Source: Flaccisagitta enflata (taxonomy: Eukaryota; Chaetognatha; Sagittoidea; Aphragmophora). From it: a DNA stretch of 64,000 bases. This document shows, piece by piece, positions 37,617 through 50,567 of the stretch. Positions within the stretch are counted from its first letter, which is position 1; every line of letters starts with the position of its first letter. The DNA lies in NCBI GenBank assembly GCA_965153355.1, contig OZ231127.1:59520001-59584000 (forward strand), written 5' to 3'. The notes beneath the pieces were generated by a model. The model saw only the letters and a program-made list of their open reading frames with translations, was not told the origin of the DNA and did not search any database. The position numbers were made by a program, and so were the translations under genes.

Positions 37617-37772
37617 GAGCTAACTTATGAAAATGCAGTAAAGAAATCTTACCAGATTTCCAGTTGCAAAGCCGAATTAGTTCTATTCACGGATTTTCCA
37701 ATTATCCAGCCTGAAAAGTTACAACAAATACAAGGGAAAAAAATTTACGTCGTTTAGTGCACCTACTTTTTT

Positions 37773-38014
37773 AGTTGTGGACACACAACTCTAAACCTTG
37801 CCGTGTTTGTTAGTCCGTTGGTTGGTCCATCGGTCAGTCAGTTGGTCCATCCGTCTGTCCATATGTCGGTCCGCAACCTTTCAGAAAATTTTCCCATCAC
37901 ATTTTACAGTTCTTTTTTTATTCATTTGATCATTTCTATGATTTTGCGGCCTCACCGCTCCTGCCCAAATGCTCTGCCCACCCGTACGCGACTGGGTAGT
38001 CGTTTATCCGGACT
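37773..38014 (+). repeat. Family A repeat, mixed-subtype copy
   Basis: The left hairpin is AGTTGTGGACACACAACT (GTTG subtype), but the right motif is GTACGCGACT (GTCG subtype). It is therefore discordant, perhaps recombinant. Confidence 0.75.
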
Positions 38015-39162
38015 TTTTTTTTCAACTTCATTGCATGATGTGAATTGACAATCGACAAGACCTTTTAACAAAGGATCTGTCATTTTGGTTCTTTTAAGTT
38101 TGAAACAAAATTATAATTTGCTTACCGTATTTAGGTTTCTAGTAGTATTGATCCAAAAGTAGCAGTTTCAATAAAAGGAGCACATCGTCCATTTTTTGTC
38201 ATTATCTTTTGTAAATGTCTGTTGTAAATCTGCTGGCGGAATTCTATGACTGACTAAGCTCTGAAAATGATACTCGATATGATCACTTTGTCCATTTCTT
38301 CGTCATTTGTGTTTGAAATTTACTGTTGTACTGGTGTAGATCTGCTGGCGGAATTCCACCACTTTTCAGTCTCAAACATGATACTCGGGGTCTATTTGCA
38401 CTCGTGACAATCGCATTTCAAAATGGTCACTTTGTCGCTCGCTACATTTGTTCGCTCGCACCGCTCGCTAAATTTGTTCGCTCAAACCGCCTGCTCTGCA
38501 ACTCTCTGATTGCTCCATTCACAAGCCCGCTCACTCGCTTCGCTCACTCCTTCCTGGTATGGTTGAATTTCATGAATATGTGTTCACACTGAAATCGCAT
38601 TTGAGGGGAACAATGAAGTTTGTTATTGTCAGTAGAAACACATTCTCGATATGACCGTTTTTCGTTTCTCGGGAATTTTCTTTCTTTAGTCTGATAACTT
38701 TTAATCTACAGACTGCTGGCTCTTATTATCTGACCAAAGTTGTTGGACGTAACTCCCTCTCGAACTGGGATCAGAACTTGTGTGACATGACATGACATGA
38801 CATGACATACAGTTGACATGTTCCCATCATTATTTTACAAAAAAGATGTTCAATTCATGTCAGTCCTTAGCTCATTATATCTTCTTTCAATGGGTATCGT
38901 GTTGCCACCAGAAGACCATCTAACACACAGACCAATGAACCGGTTTCCAAACCTATCATCCTACTAACCAACCGACTTACCATCCAATGTTGAAAAGTCA
39001 AATTCTCGTTCCTGCGTCAAAAAATCGAAGAAAGCGTGTGACACATTGATGACTTTGATGTCCCTTTGATCTTTCTTGAAACGGATGCATGGCTACGGAT
39101 GTTATCTCGTTGTGTCAATGCATCTCAATGCATCTGTGTATGTGAGTCCATCTAGTCTCTCT

Positions 39163-39164
<2 letters not shown>
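38015..39164. other. Spacer without a supported gene
   Basis: Contains a direct repeat around TCTGCTGGCGGAATTC (38230, 38340), a CGCTCGCT-rich patch (38435-38545) and a (TGACA)n run near 38785. No exon call is justified. Confidence 0.4.
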
Positions 39165-40117
<953 letters not shown>

Positions 40118-40154
40118 ATACAACGATGGACTCGAGCCTAATAGAAATCTAGGT

Positions 40155-40985
40155 TTAGGAGTAGTGCGGGGAAGCTAGAAAAGAGTCTATGAGATTTCTC
40201 AAGGTACATATCCACTACGTCTGTCAGAGCGCCTAGAAAAAAATATACTTCGCCTTGCTAAAATATTTTTCTTTTGCAAAAATACTTTCAAATAGGCCCT
40301 TGAGCAACATTCAAATCAATTGGGAACAATCTTTACTCTTTAGGGTGAGGTTGAAGTTTGCATTGAATCATCATTGGAATCATTTTTTTCAATTTCCATA
40401 CTTTGTGTCTCTCATACATTTCTATGGAAACTTCAAAGTCACCCTATAGATGGTTCTTTATTTAAAAATTGCAAAATGGCTCATTTAAATGCATTTTTGC
40501 AAAGAACAGGGTTGGACACACGGCTACCCTAGTCGTGTGCGGGTGGGAAAGAGCAGTGCTAGTGAAGGTCACTAGAGCATTTGGGCAGGAGCAGTGGGCT
40601 CAAAAAGCTCAAAAATGCTAAAAAAGTAAAAAGGGGACCAACCAACCAACCAACCGACCAACCGACCAACCGACAACCGACAGACTGACATAGTGGGTTG
40701 TTGAGTCGCGTAGCATGTGACTAAAACATTTTTGTTTTGGGTTTTCTAGGCACCCTGACAGACGTAATATCCACAGGTTTTCAGTTGGGGAAGGTGAAGG
40801 ATATCGGTCTAGTAAGTCTAAGGAGGAAAGATGACGAAAAAGAAGAGCTGCCATTATCATGTACCACATATATCATATGTCAACGCACCTGACACCATTT
40901 ATGTCACCATCAATGATAAAGTTCTCAATAACCTTGATAATGGCCTCGATGAGCTCTTCCGTCGGACTCCAAGCAACGATACGTA
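40155..40985 (-). CDS. Gene fragment: two alternative-looking 3' exons, one broken by a hAT-type MITE
   Basis: Exon 1 (40908-40985, or to its own TGA at 40873) starts in phase 1 after TATGTGAG. It reads RIVAWSPTEELIEAIIKVIE, preceded by an Ile/Leu/Val codon. That resembles the C-terminal segment of fold-type-I aminotransferases, where [ILV]-R-[IV] carries the substrate-carboxylate Arg (tentative). Exon 2 starts at 40817 after CCTCCTTAG, also in phase 1. It reads RYPSPSPTENLW and, once the 551-bp element at 40216-40766 and one 8-bp duplication are removed, continues for 20 codons to a TAA at 40155. The two exons share SPTE-x-L at the same offset from an Arg. As it stands exon 2 runs into the element and a nested family A copy. 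No upstream exons were found. Confidence 0.35.
40216..40766. mobile_element. hAT-type MITE with exact 8-bp target duplication
   Basis: Ends TACGTCTGTCAGAGCGCCTA and, inverted, with two substitutions. ATATCCAC is duplicated at 40208-40215 and 40767-40774. An 8-bp duplication is the hAT signature. It carries a nested family A copy at 40505-40723. No transposase. Confidence 0.85.
40505..40723 (-). repeat. Family A repeat nested in the hAT MITE
   Basis: Minus strand begins AGTCACATGCTACGCGACTC, has (GGTT/GGTC)n, and ends GTGTCCAACCCTGTTC. It lies wholly inside the MITE, so it inserted later. Confidence 0.8.
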
Positions 40986-41094
40986 CTCACATAGGAATGA
41001 GTTCTGAAGTTTTGTTTCAGCAAAAAAAAACACAGGCTCAGATTCAAGCGCCTGAATATGTCTCATAAATTTTGACAGAAAAAATCCAGATGCA

Positions 41095-41264
41095 TGGCCG
41101 GATACACGGTCAGTCGTGTGATGTTGGGCAGGGAAAATGGTCCCTTGAACGCTGAAAAGAGCAGAGCGGTGATAGATTAACCAACCGACAGACCGACCAA
41201 CTGAGAGGACGATCAGATGGACAGATGAACCTTTACGGTGAGGTGAAGAGTCGCGTGCATGGGC
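41095..41264 (-). repeat. Family A repeat, decayed minus copy
   Basis: Minus strand has ATGCACGCGACTCTTCACCT and ends CGTGTATCCGGCCATG. The left stem is incomplete. Confidence 0.65.
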
Positions 41265-41903
41265 TTGAAAATTAAAACTTTTGACTGGATTAAAGCTTTT
41301 TTCGTTTGATTTTGACTATAAGTGACTATAAGTGACTTTAAGTGACAGTTACAGATTTTGACTATAAGTGACTTAAAGTGACAGTTACATCCCAAGATTG
41401 ACGGAAATCCACTTACAACGGATATGAAATCTTATTTCTTTTTGCGTTATGTTGGCAAGAAAAGAAATCCACCAATAACAGATAAGATTTATTTGTCCCT
41501 TGGCATCCGTTATTGCGGGGTTCAACTGTATCTTACCAAATTCACTCAAGAAACAAAACTTTGTTAACGATTGAAGTGATATTTCTGACAAGCGTGACGG
41601 AGTTTTAAGTTAGGAAGACACTAATTAGCAAAAAAATACAAAAAACAAAAACATAATTACAGCTAGCTTCAACATATCGCCAAGATCTCTGGTTTAAGAA
41701 TGGCGTTTAAGGCACACGGACAAACAGATGAATGAACGCACGTACAAATATTGTGTAGAGGCGAGATGTGAAACGTATTGAATTTGGACTCTAGCGGATT
41801 TATGCCTTGAAATCTAGGTTACAGCATATCAAAATTGACATTCTCGTAGTAACTGACACCGTCTCCTTCACTTTGAACGTGTACTTACCGAGGTTATTTT
41901 ATA
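41265..41903. other. Spacer with (AGTGACTATA)n tract and a possible decayed TIR element
   Basis: Degenerate AAGTGACTATAAGTGACTT units at 41310-41390. At 41382-41528 two ends starting CAGTT (right end GTTGAACCCCGCAATAACGG on the minus strand, followed by TA) look like a small pogo/mariner-type remnant; the left TA is absent. Confidence 0.35.
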
Positions 41904-42127
41904 TTCGCGTGCTACGCGACTCTACACCCTGCTTTGTCGATCCGTCGGTCTGTTGGTCCGTCGGTCAGTTGGTCCGTCGGTCCGTCCATCAGTCCGTCCG
42001 TCACACTTTACTTTTTCCGCGTTTACAGGGTTACGGTCTTACTGCTTCTGCATAAATGCTCCACTGACCTCAAATAGGGCCCCTGCCACCCTGCACGCGA
42101 CTAGGGTAGCCGTGTATCCGGCCTTGT
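41904..42127 (+). repeat. Family A repeat, full-length copy
   Basis: Begins TTCGCGTGCTACGCGACTCT, with (GGTC)n and CACACTTTACTTTTTCC, and ends CTGCACGCGACTAGGG then TATCCGGCCTTG. Confidence 0.85.
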
Positions 42128-42634
42128 TTTTTTTTTGGGGGGGGGGTGATATTTCTACAAATAAAGTGCATTCTTGTAATCAGAATCCCCCATCACAAAA
42201 AGGAAAAAGAGTGGTTACGTAAACTGTCATCCGAATGGATTATCTGACATCTGTCTCGTAACCAGTGAACTGCAAAAGCTATGAAAAGCGAAAGTGTGCG
42301 TCTAATCGGCACAATTAGAGCATGAAGCGTCTTTTGACCTATGGGCTACTACAACGGACACAGAAACCCAGTTTTTTAGCACAGGGCGGGAAGTCATTAT
42401 TTTCTAAAAAGTTACATTTTGAGAAACAACGGGAATCTTCAGATCGTGAGAAAAAAAAAGATGTTGCTTCCTCGTTTTCCTTGAAAATAAAAGGATCTTA
42501 AAAGAGAGTTCATCTTCTTAAAAAATTCACGTTCTTTCTTTCAGCTTTCCTTCTCTATTTTCTTTTTCTTTCCTTTTTTTTTCTTTCCTTCTTTTTTCGT
42601 TTCTTCTTTTTTTTCGTTTTTTCTTCTTCTATAT
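42128..42634. other. Spacer without a supported gene
   Basis: G-run, T-rich sequence leading into the CTTT array. Nothing further is seen. Confidence 0.4.
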
Positions 42635-43160
<526 letters not shown>

Positions 43161-43220
43161 CTTTCCTTTTTTTAGGCAAGTCACGTTCTCCCTCCGTTTT
43201 ATCCCCATCAAAATATTTCT

Positions 43221-43362
43221 AGTTGCGGACACGCAACTCTATAACAGGCTTTGTCCGTCCGTCGGTCCGTCCGTCCGTAACCGTCGAGTCGAAAAGTGTG
43301 CAAACGCGCATTTCCGCCCCTGCCCACCTGTCCGCAACTGGTGGCCGTGAATCCGGCCTTGT
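43221..43362 (+). repeat. Family A repeat, GTTG subtype
   Basis: Left hairpin AGTTGCGGACACGCAACT, right motif TGTCCGCAACT, tail AATCCGGCCTTG. Left GTTGCGGAC and right GTCCGCAAC are exact complements. Confidence 0.85.
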
Positions 43363-43681
43363 TGTCAGTCAACCGGTAAAATTTCTAACCTTTGATTAAA
43401 GGCGCACGCATACATCTCGACATTAGGATGTGTCCGTCCACCACGACCGCTTTCTCTTTTTTAGTCACTAAGCGTACTTTATAATACAGCGTCCCCCCGA
43501 AGACAAGATTTGTGTTTCAAAGGGGGTTGAAATGGAAATTATAAATGAAGGGAAACAGAAAAACAAATGAATGAAAGTGATACAGATAGCTCAGATATGA
43601 TATTTAAAAGAAAAATTTGCATTTATTTAGTAAAGAGGGCTAAGTTTCTACTTTTCTTATTTTTGGTCACTGACAAGGGGC

Positions 43682-43818
43682 TGGTCTAAATTCTAAATTT
43701 GCATAGAAAAATGAAAAAATGAAAAAACAAAGAACATAGTTCTCTTCCCAAATCGATTACAGAGAGAACTATGTTTTTCAAAATGTTTTTCTGTTTGGCT
43801 TTCTTAGAATTTAGACCA
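43682..43818. repeat. 137-bp hairpin (inverted repeat)
   Basis: TGGTCTAAATTCTAA and its complement bound the sequence. AGAACATAGTTCTCT...AGAGAACTATGTT forms the inner stem. It is possibly a minimal MITE. Confidence 0.6.
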
Positions 43819-43922
43819 CAAAAAATGACAATTTACCCACTTAAAGCATTCCAGCTTGATTATGGTCCTGATAACTATGCAAAAAGTGTGGTGAAACACT
43901 TAATTTTCCTTCGAAAATTTAC

Positions 43923-44083
43923 CGTCTTAGTCTTAGTCGTGTAATCTTTTTTTAACAAGGTCGGGAGAGCTAGTATGCGTATGGAAGCGATTGCCTTGCA
44001 CGCTTTCAAAGGAAGAAAGGATTTGCAAGGGTGCAAGAGGCCATCCATAGCCTCTGAGCATATATCATTCCAATTTAAGACTT
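43923..44083 (-). CDS. Candidate internal exon, unknown function
   Basis: Minus strand: a strong pyrimidine tract (TTTTTTTCTTCTTCTCAG) precedes a 161-base exon of 53 whole codons that ends ACTAAGACG|GTAAAT, a good donor. The translation has three Cys (NDICSEAMDG, LHPCK, LKACKAIASI). The plus strand is also open over the same span, and no partner exon in the right phase was found, so this stays a candidate. A (GA)n array would fall in the upstream intron. Confidence 0.3.
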
Positions 44084-44136
44084 CTGAGAAGAAGAAAAAA
44101 ACGTTCAAAAGGTATTTCAGGAAGTTATTCATTTTC

Positions 44137-44730
<594 letters not shown>

Positions 44731-44931
44731 CCCCTTTGTGTCTCACCCTTAGCTCACACTCTCCCTCGTTAATCAACCACCAGACCTGGCTTGGATAAAT
44801 AAATCATTGATGGTAACATTTTCTCAAAACGAGCAACCTGTCGTAATATCCTCCTTTTATACCGCTAGGGGAAAGCGCCTCTGCGGCGTAGTTGCTTTTC
44901 CGTCCATCACCTGTTAGCTGTTTTATGATTA

Positions 44932-44996
44932 CGTAATGTGACGTAATGAGTGACGTAATGATTACGTAATGTGACGTAAAGCATTACGTAATGTGA
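44932..44996. promoter_or_regulatory. Cluster of bZIP-like sites (TTACGTAA / TGACGTAA)
   Basis: Within 65 bases there are three ATTACGTAAT palindromes and three TGACGTAA motifs. TGACGTAA is the CRE-type and TTACGTAA the PAR/E4BP4-type bZIP binding site. The nearest downstream feature is a repeat, so a regulatory role is only inferred; it may be a local tandem. Confidence 0.35.
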
Positions 44997-45103
44997 CAAG
45001 GGATACGCGATATATTTACGTGCGGTTGAGCGGGCAAGACATTTACGTGCGGTTGGGCAGGAGCAAGACTAATTGGCGCACAGCATAATCAAGAGTTTTT
45101 TTC

Positions 45104-45287
45104 AGTTGCGGACACGCAACTTTATAAGAGCCATTGTCCGTCCGTCCGTTGGTCCGTTGGTCTGTTGGTCCGTTGGTCCATTGGTCCGTCGGTCCGTTGG
45201 TGAGCACGAGTTGAAAAGTATGAAAACGCGCATTTCCGTCCCTGCCCACCTGTCCGCAACTGGTATTGGCCGTGTATCTGGCCTTGT
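45104..45287 (+). repeat. Family A repeat, GTTG subtype
   Basis: Left hairpin AGTTGCGGACACGCAACT, right TGTCCGCAACT, tail GTATCTGGCCTTG. A shorter minus-type fragment (ACGTGCGGTTGGGCAGGAGC) lies just upstream. Confidence 0.85.
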
Positions 45288-45973
45288 TTTACTGGAGAAA
45301 GCCTTATGATGCATTTGGCCGGCTGAGGTGAGGCAGTGATGCAAAAGCTTGATTCTTCATTAGACAGCGGCAGCAGCCGCTGACACCTACAACGCCCGGG
45401 CAGAGTGTGAGAAAATGGGACGGAAGTACCGTCGAACCGAGCTGTTATGCAACTCAAAAAGACGCGTGCTGGCGATTAGAAATGAAGACGAGTCGTTGTT
45501 GAAGACAAACATGACATCATCGATCGCATTTGTCAGCAAATGGTATTCAAAATATCAGCGTTAGGCAAGAATACAATTTGACTGGAAAAGTGAATTGAAA
45601 AAAAGTGATGATGTTGAATGTGGATGGTTTAATCAGTTTGTTGACTGATTGTTTAGGTGATTAAGCAAAATCAGATTGTTCGGATTCTTTCATAGAAAGC
45701 AAAAGAAAGATGTGGAAAATACTTATGGTAAAGAGGGGGAGTATAGTTTTTTTGTCCGTTTTTCATATTGGAGTTACGGTATGATGCAGCATGTAAACAT
45801 TTGTCTGTGGACTAGATCTGATGCTGTTTAGTTTGTATGTCACAATATGATATAGCGACTGAGTTGCTCAACATAATGCAAAAGATTTTTCAAAGATTTA
45901 TTTAGCAAATCTCAGCAGATCAAAATGACAAAATCATAATGTTTTTTTTTTTTTTTGATACAGGGTTTGAACC
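45288..45973. other. Spacer without a supported gene
   Basis: The first 200 bases are relatively GC-rich and open on the minus strand, but splice sites are inconsistent. The remainder is A/T-rich. Confidence 0.35.
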
Positions 45974-45975
45974 TA

Positions 45976-46591
45976 ACCATGGCAAAAAAAAAATCGTACA
46001 TTGCTTATTTCTACCATAACATGGTGCTGCTTTTGAAAAAGTACATAAACTCTATGACCATTCTAAAGAGCTTCAAAAAATCTTTCATCTGAGTCGTCGA
46101 ACGAAATTTCAACTTGAAAACTTTAGAAGTTATGTTAATTTGAAAAAAAAGTGTCAAATTGAAATCTGCCAGATATGGCGTTTTTTACTAACTTGAATTC
46201 ATGGACTAAAAGTCTTTATTTGATTACCATTTCTAAACGGATTCACTTAAAGGTCTGCTTTTCGCCATTTTGTAGATAATGAGTTATATTTTCAATTTCC
46301 CTTAGATTTTTTTTAGTTTCCATTTGTCAGATATGTTTTTTATGCTTTTAAAGACATAACTAAAAGTACTGAATACCTTCAATTGACAGATTATGGGGAT
46401 GCTCACTTCAAACTGTTGCCATTTCTAAACGAATTGAGCTATAACTTTCTGCTTGGTCTAGATTTGAAGAACTTTCAAAAATCTTTCAAACAGACACTGA
46501 TTTTTTGTATTTTCATTGAGGCTAAGCCGGTCAAAGGCATCAGAAACCGCCATGTACGTTTTTTTTTTTTTTTTTTTTTTTTTGCCATGGT
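45976..46591. mobile_element. TIR element, family Y copy 3
   Basis: Ends ACCATGGCAAAAAAAAAATC and, inverted, a T-run followed by GCCATGGT; both are flanked by TA. 616 bp. The interior phrases ATTTCTAAACGAATTGAGCT and CTTTCAAAAATCTTTCAAA recur in the other ~600-bp TIR elements. Confidence 0.8.
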
Positions 46592-46702
46592 TATGCAAAT
46601 TCTCACTCCCCCTCGCTACTTTTGGGAAGATTGCTGATCACTCAACTATCTTTTGAGTTGGAAGCTAGTATGGGTCTCTTTTTCTTTCTCCGGTGGTACA
46701 AG

Positions 46703-46898
46703 TCATTTCATGGCACGGGAGACAAGGGACTTAAGAGAGACTGCCTACCCTGACAAATCGCAGACGGGCTCAATCGTCGGTTCTTTATCATTTAAGGAAA
46801 AATTTGAGCAGTTCATCTTACTTTTCCATCTTTACCACAAAAATCCTCATGAAAAAAAGGTTCCGAATAGATTGTTTTTCTATGTACGAAAAGTGTAA
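46703..46898 (+). CDS. Candidate terminal exon, unknown function
   Basis: After a pyrimidine-rich stretch and GTACAAG, a 64-codon frame runs to a TAA at 46896-46898. It contains KSQTGSIVGSLSFKEKFEQF and an Arg/Lys-rich end. The composition looks coding, but no partner exon is found and the last 50 bases resemble repeat sequence at 9.74 kb. It may belong to a repeat-derived gene. Confidence 0.25.
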
Positions 46899-46915
46899 CA
46901 ATATCCCTCACTATA

Positions 46916-47478
46916 CAGTAGATCTCGTCTAGACTTGAGATAACGGGGGCAAGCATTATGGAAAGACAAACGAAGGCAGGGTAGCGATATTTGGATCAAA
47001 GACTACTCAAAGGATGCTTAATTTCCCATGATAGTTGGTTGCCATGGAAACACATTTCCATGTATTCTCGCTAAAATATCAATATTTTGAGAAATTTTTT
47101 CAGGGAACATTTTTTAAAATTAAATTTGCTACAACTTTCCCACAGTATGTTCTGTAAGAATATCGCTCGTTTGGCCGTTGCTAGGGAGCGTATCCATGTG
47201 TGACGACCCCTAGCAACCGCTAAACGAGCGACATTCTTACAGAACATACTGTGGGAAAGTTGTAGTAGATTTAATTTTAAAAAATGTTCCCTCAAAAAAT
47301 TTCTCAAAATATTGATATTTTAGCGAAAATACATAGAAATGCGTTTCCATAGCAACCAGCTATCACGGGCAATAAACCATCCACTTATTAGTCTATGTTT
47401 CAAATATCACTCCCCTGGCTTCATTTGTGTAACCACAATGCTTGCCCCCGTTATCTCAAGTCTAGACGAGATCTACTG
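46916..47478. mobile_element. Palindromic MITE, family X copy 3
   Basis: Ends CAGT..ACTG with TA on both sides; 563 bp. Flanks (CAATATCCCTCAC / CCCAAAATG...GGGCCTTGCGAACC) match the uninterrupted repeat at 9.77 kb. X-box-like sites GTTGCCATGGAAAC (47038-47051) and GTTTCCATAGCAAC (47343-47356). Confidence 0.92.
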
Positions 47479-47717
47479 TACCCAAAATGAAATAAAAGAA
47501 AGGGCCTTGCGAACCCTCACTGACTAGTTAATACGTTACACAGTACCGTTTCATAAAAGTTCATGGAAAAAGGATTATGTTGGAAGAAAGGGCACAAAAC
47601 GAATCCGGCTCATTGTGCCGATAATACCTGATAATCAAAGGTCATGATACACGGACGTTTTGTCATTCTTCCTCGTATCATTGCCTTTATGCGTCGTTAT
47701 GAATATGAGTAACACAT

Positions 47718-48339
47718 CACAGTCGCCCAGAGCTTGACGCCAGTTGACCTGAAATGATCGTCATCAACTTCAGTGGTTTCATGACCCTGATGGTGCATAG
47801 ATTACATTTCTAGAAAAAATGAAATCTGTTTTGGGGCGCTTTTTAAGATATCTAAAAAAATAGTATTATTTTACTATATTTTTTACTATAACTCTTTGTG
47901 ATAAATTTTTTTGATAATTTTGATTGCAGATTTGATTTCAGATGATAGTTTCCGGTTCGTTTGATATGTCACACTATATACTTTTGCAAAAGAAATAAAA
48001 GTTTAATTTTTGGTCACATTACTATATAAAACAATGTTAAATAGCAAAATTTAACTTTTTGTTTCTTTTGCAAAAGTATATAGTGTGACATATCAAACAA
48101 ACCGGAAACTATCATCTGAGATGACATCTGCATTCAGAATTATCAAAAAAATTCATCACAAAGAGTTAAAGTAAAAAATATAGTAAAATAGTGCTATTTT
48201 TTTAGATATCTTAAAAAGCGCCCCAAAACAGATTTCATTTTTTCTAGAAATGTAATCTATGCACCATCAGGGTCAGGTAGCCACTGAAGTTGGTGGCGAT
48301 CATTTCAGGTCAACTGGCGTCAAGCTGTGGGCGACTGTG
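47718..48339. mobile_element. Palindromic TIR element with 4-bp ACAT duplication
   Basis: Ends CACAGTCGCCCAGAGCTTGA and complement with few differences. The arms are close to complementary over about 300 bases each. ACAT flanks both ends (47714-47717, 48340-48343). 622 bp, no ORF. Confidence 0.85.
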
Positions 48340-49150
48340 ACATGTGGAACAATTAAGCGGAAAAATGCTCAACCATAAGAACCATCAAAATCATGCTTTT
48401 AGTCGGTCCAGTACTGTGTGCGTCTGATTCCAGGCAAAATAAGCATCTTAAGACTAAGGTTGAATGTATTTTCATAAAACCATGTACAGTAGTTCCCGCC
48501 TCAGTTGCTTTCATGACAGGTGCTTCGACTAAATTTTAATGTCTCATACATTGATGCCATTGTTGTGCCGAGTGGACATTTCCCTTCCTGCCTTTCCCTG
48601 CTTGGATATGAAACCGGTCCTGCTTACCTGAGAAGCCAATCACAGAGAAGAGACTTACCTTGGGTGGGGTAGGGATGAACTAACCAATCATGTGTCACCA
48701 TTCTTTGCCTCAGCTGTTCATTGGTCTGCCTATTCCTTTGGGAAGCATACTTAACTACTTGCTAGACTGTTGGAGAGGAGTCCGTTATCTTGTTTCACTG
48801 CTTGCTGGAGACGTTGTGGGATTTTGATTATATGAAGATTTAATAACCTTTGCATTAGTGGATTTCATTTGCCTTGGTTTGGGCTGCTTAGCTCATTGGA
48901 TATCTGCCTAGCTACAAACCGAAGATAAGTATAGGTCATATGGATTCATAGGAGCTAGTTTGGTTCATTACATAGGCATAGGGCGATTCAGGGGTTTGGG
49001 TATTTAGCCCTACGGGTCTCTGATTCTTCACCATAACCACCTAAAGTTGAATTCTCCCATTGATTCCTATAGGGAAGAAAAAAACAATTCATTGTCTCTT
49101 TTTGTCATGGAAAAACCTTGATTAATCTCGAGTTATGCTGAATTTAACCT
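48340..49150. other. Spacer without a supported gene
   Basis: Several CCAAT boxes (CCAATCACAG, CCAATCATG) and, on the minus strand, two donor-like sites (CCAAG|GTAAGT, CTCAG|GTAAGC) near 48630-48660, but no frame ties them into an exon. Confidence 0.3.
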
Positions 49151-49152
49151 TA

Positions 49153-49776
49153 CCATCTTGCCCAAAAATATCGTCTCAGTAAAACAGAATTATCGTCTAT
49201 TGTTGTTATTTTTCATAAAAAGTTGTACATTTCTGCACAAATATTTAGTATAGGCTCTTATGGTACCATATACCCTTTTTATTCAATTGGGAAGACATAG
49301 ATGAAGGATTCACATACAATTTTGTAGAATCAGTTCTTCAAACTTTCCAGTGATTTTTCTTTCACCACTTTCTTACCTAAGTATATTCATTTTAAAATAA
49401 AATTCAAATGGTTTGTACTAGAAAAATCTGCTTGGCGGGATTAGACAGATCTTTCAAAGCTCTTTCTAATGGTCACCGATTTTTATATGATTTTATATTG
49501 ATAAGCCTAGAGAAAGTGAAAATGAACAGGTCAATATTCTTCTCCTTTTTTTTTTTTTTTTTTTTTTTTTGCATATTTTCTGCTCCTTATGGACATGAAC
49601 CTTTTCACTCATTTAACTCTAAAATCTAAACAAATTGAGCTACTGAGCTCTACTTGGTGGCATTTTGAAGATTTTTTCTTGCTCTTTTTAATGGTCACTG
49701 ATTTCAATGTTTTTTTTTACAGTTGTTTGGTCACAAATTAGCCATAAAGGTGAGACGATATTTTTAAGCAAGATGG
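49153..49776. mobile_element. TIR element with CCATCTTGCC ends
   Basis: Ends CCATCTTGCCCAAAAATATC and complement, flanked by TA; 624 bp. Interior phrases (CTTGG...GGCATT, CTTTCTAATGGTCAC) are shared with family Y and with 51.6-51.9 kb. No ORF. Confidence 0.82.
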
Positions 49777-50565
49777 TATGTTTTCAATTTTGGAGGGCAG
49801 ATTTTGCCGAAATAGAAAAAAAAAAACTACCTGGAAATTTTATTGCAGTCAAGCAATTTTTTCCATTGGTAACCAATAGCAAAAATTCGGGACTTGAGAG
49901 GGTTGACTACTTTTGCCTTGGATATCAGCCAATAGCCGGAAGTGATTAAAAACACATTATAGAATCATTTTGACTTATTGAACACCCAAGGTTAGTTATA
50001 ACGAGGAAGATGTTCCTAGGTTATTTAAGTGCAAGCATAAAGATTTTTCCAACCTCCCGAGGAGCACAAGATCTCTAATTTTTCTTCTTGAAATTTTCTC
50101 CATTATGCACCCTCTCCATTTAACAACCCTCTTTTTCATTTTTTCTTGTGTTCTTTTGGTTCAAAGATGCACTCTTGTTTGTCATTGCTCTAACTTTGCT
50201 AGGAGACATCGCTCAACCAATGCAATGGAGGGAATATCTAAGCCGTTTCTGCTAAGTTACCTTTCCGCCTAATTTCACAACATGTGTTATTATATAGGAT
50301 CTTGACCAACGTGACTTGTCTCTAACGTGTTTGACATTTAACGACAATTTTGAAGTTGAAACGGGATACAAAAGGAGCTCTTTCAGTCCTTGACAAAGGG
50401 AAAATCGGTTTTTTCGAGTTGCGTAAACGCACAATTTTGCGGTAGCTGCAACGCAGTCGTCCTTCAACTTACGCACTTCTTTGAGGTCACAATCACTTTT
50501 ATGTTCAAAACTTCAAACAAAAACAATCAAACCAATCTCGAAGGGCGAACTAGTTTGATTTGAAA
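49777..50565. other. Spacer; open minus frame at 50252-50500 not assigned
   Basis: A minus-strand frame of about 80 codons is rich in Lys and Val and has no clear acceptor or homology. It is recorded only as open sequence. Confidence 0.2.
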
Positions 50566-50567
50566 TA

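Noticed and set aside
44749-44787. 39-base minus-strand mini-exon (VWWLINEGECELR)
   Set aside because: Good-looking splice sites, but its phase does not join the 43923-44083 exon and no other partner is seen.
47565-47630. Minus-strand 21-codon frame after TTTGATTATCAG
   Set aside because: Too short, with no upstream exon in phase; chance acceptors are frequent in such A/T-rich sequence.
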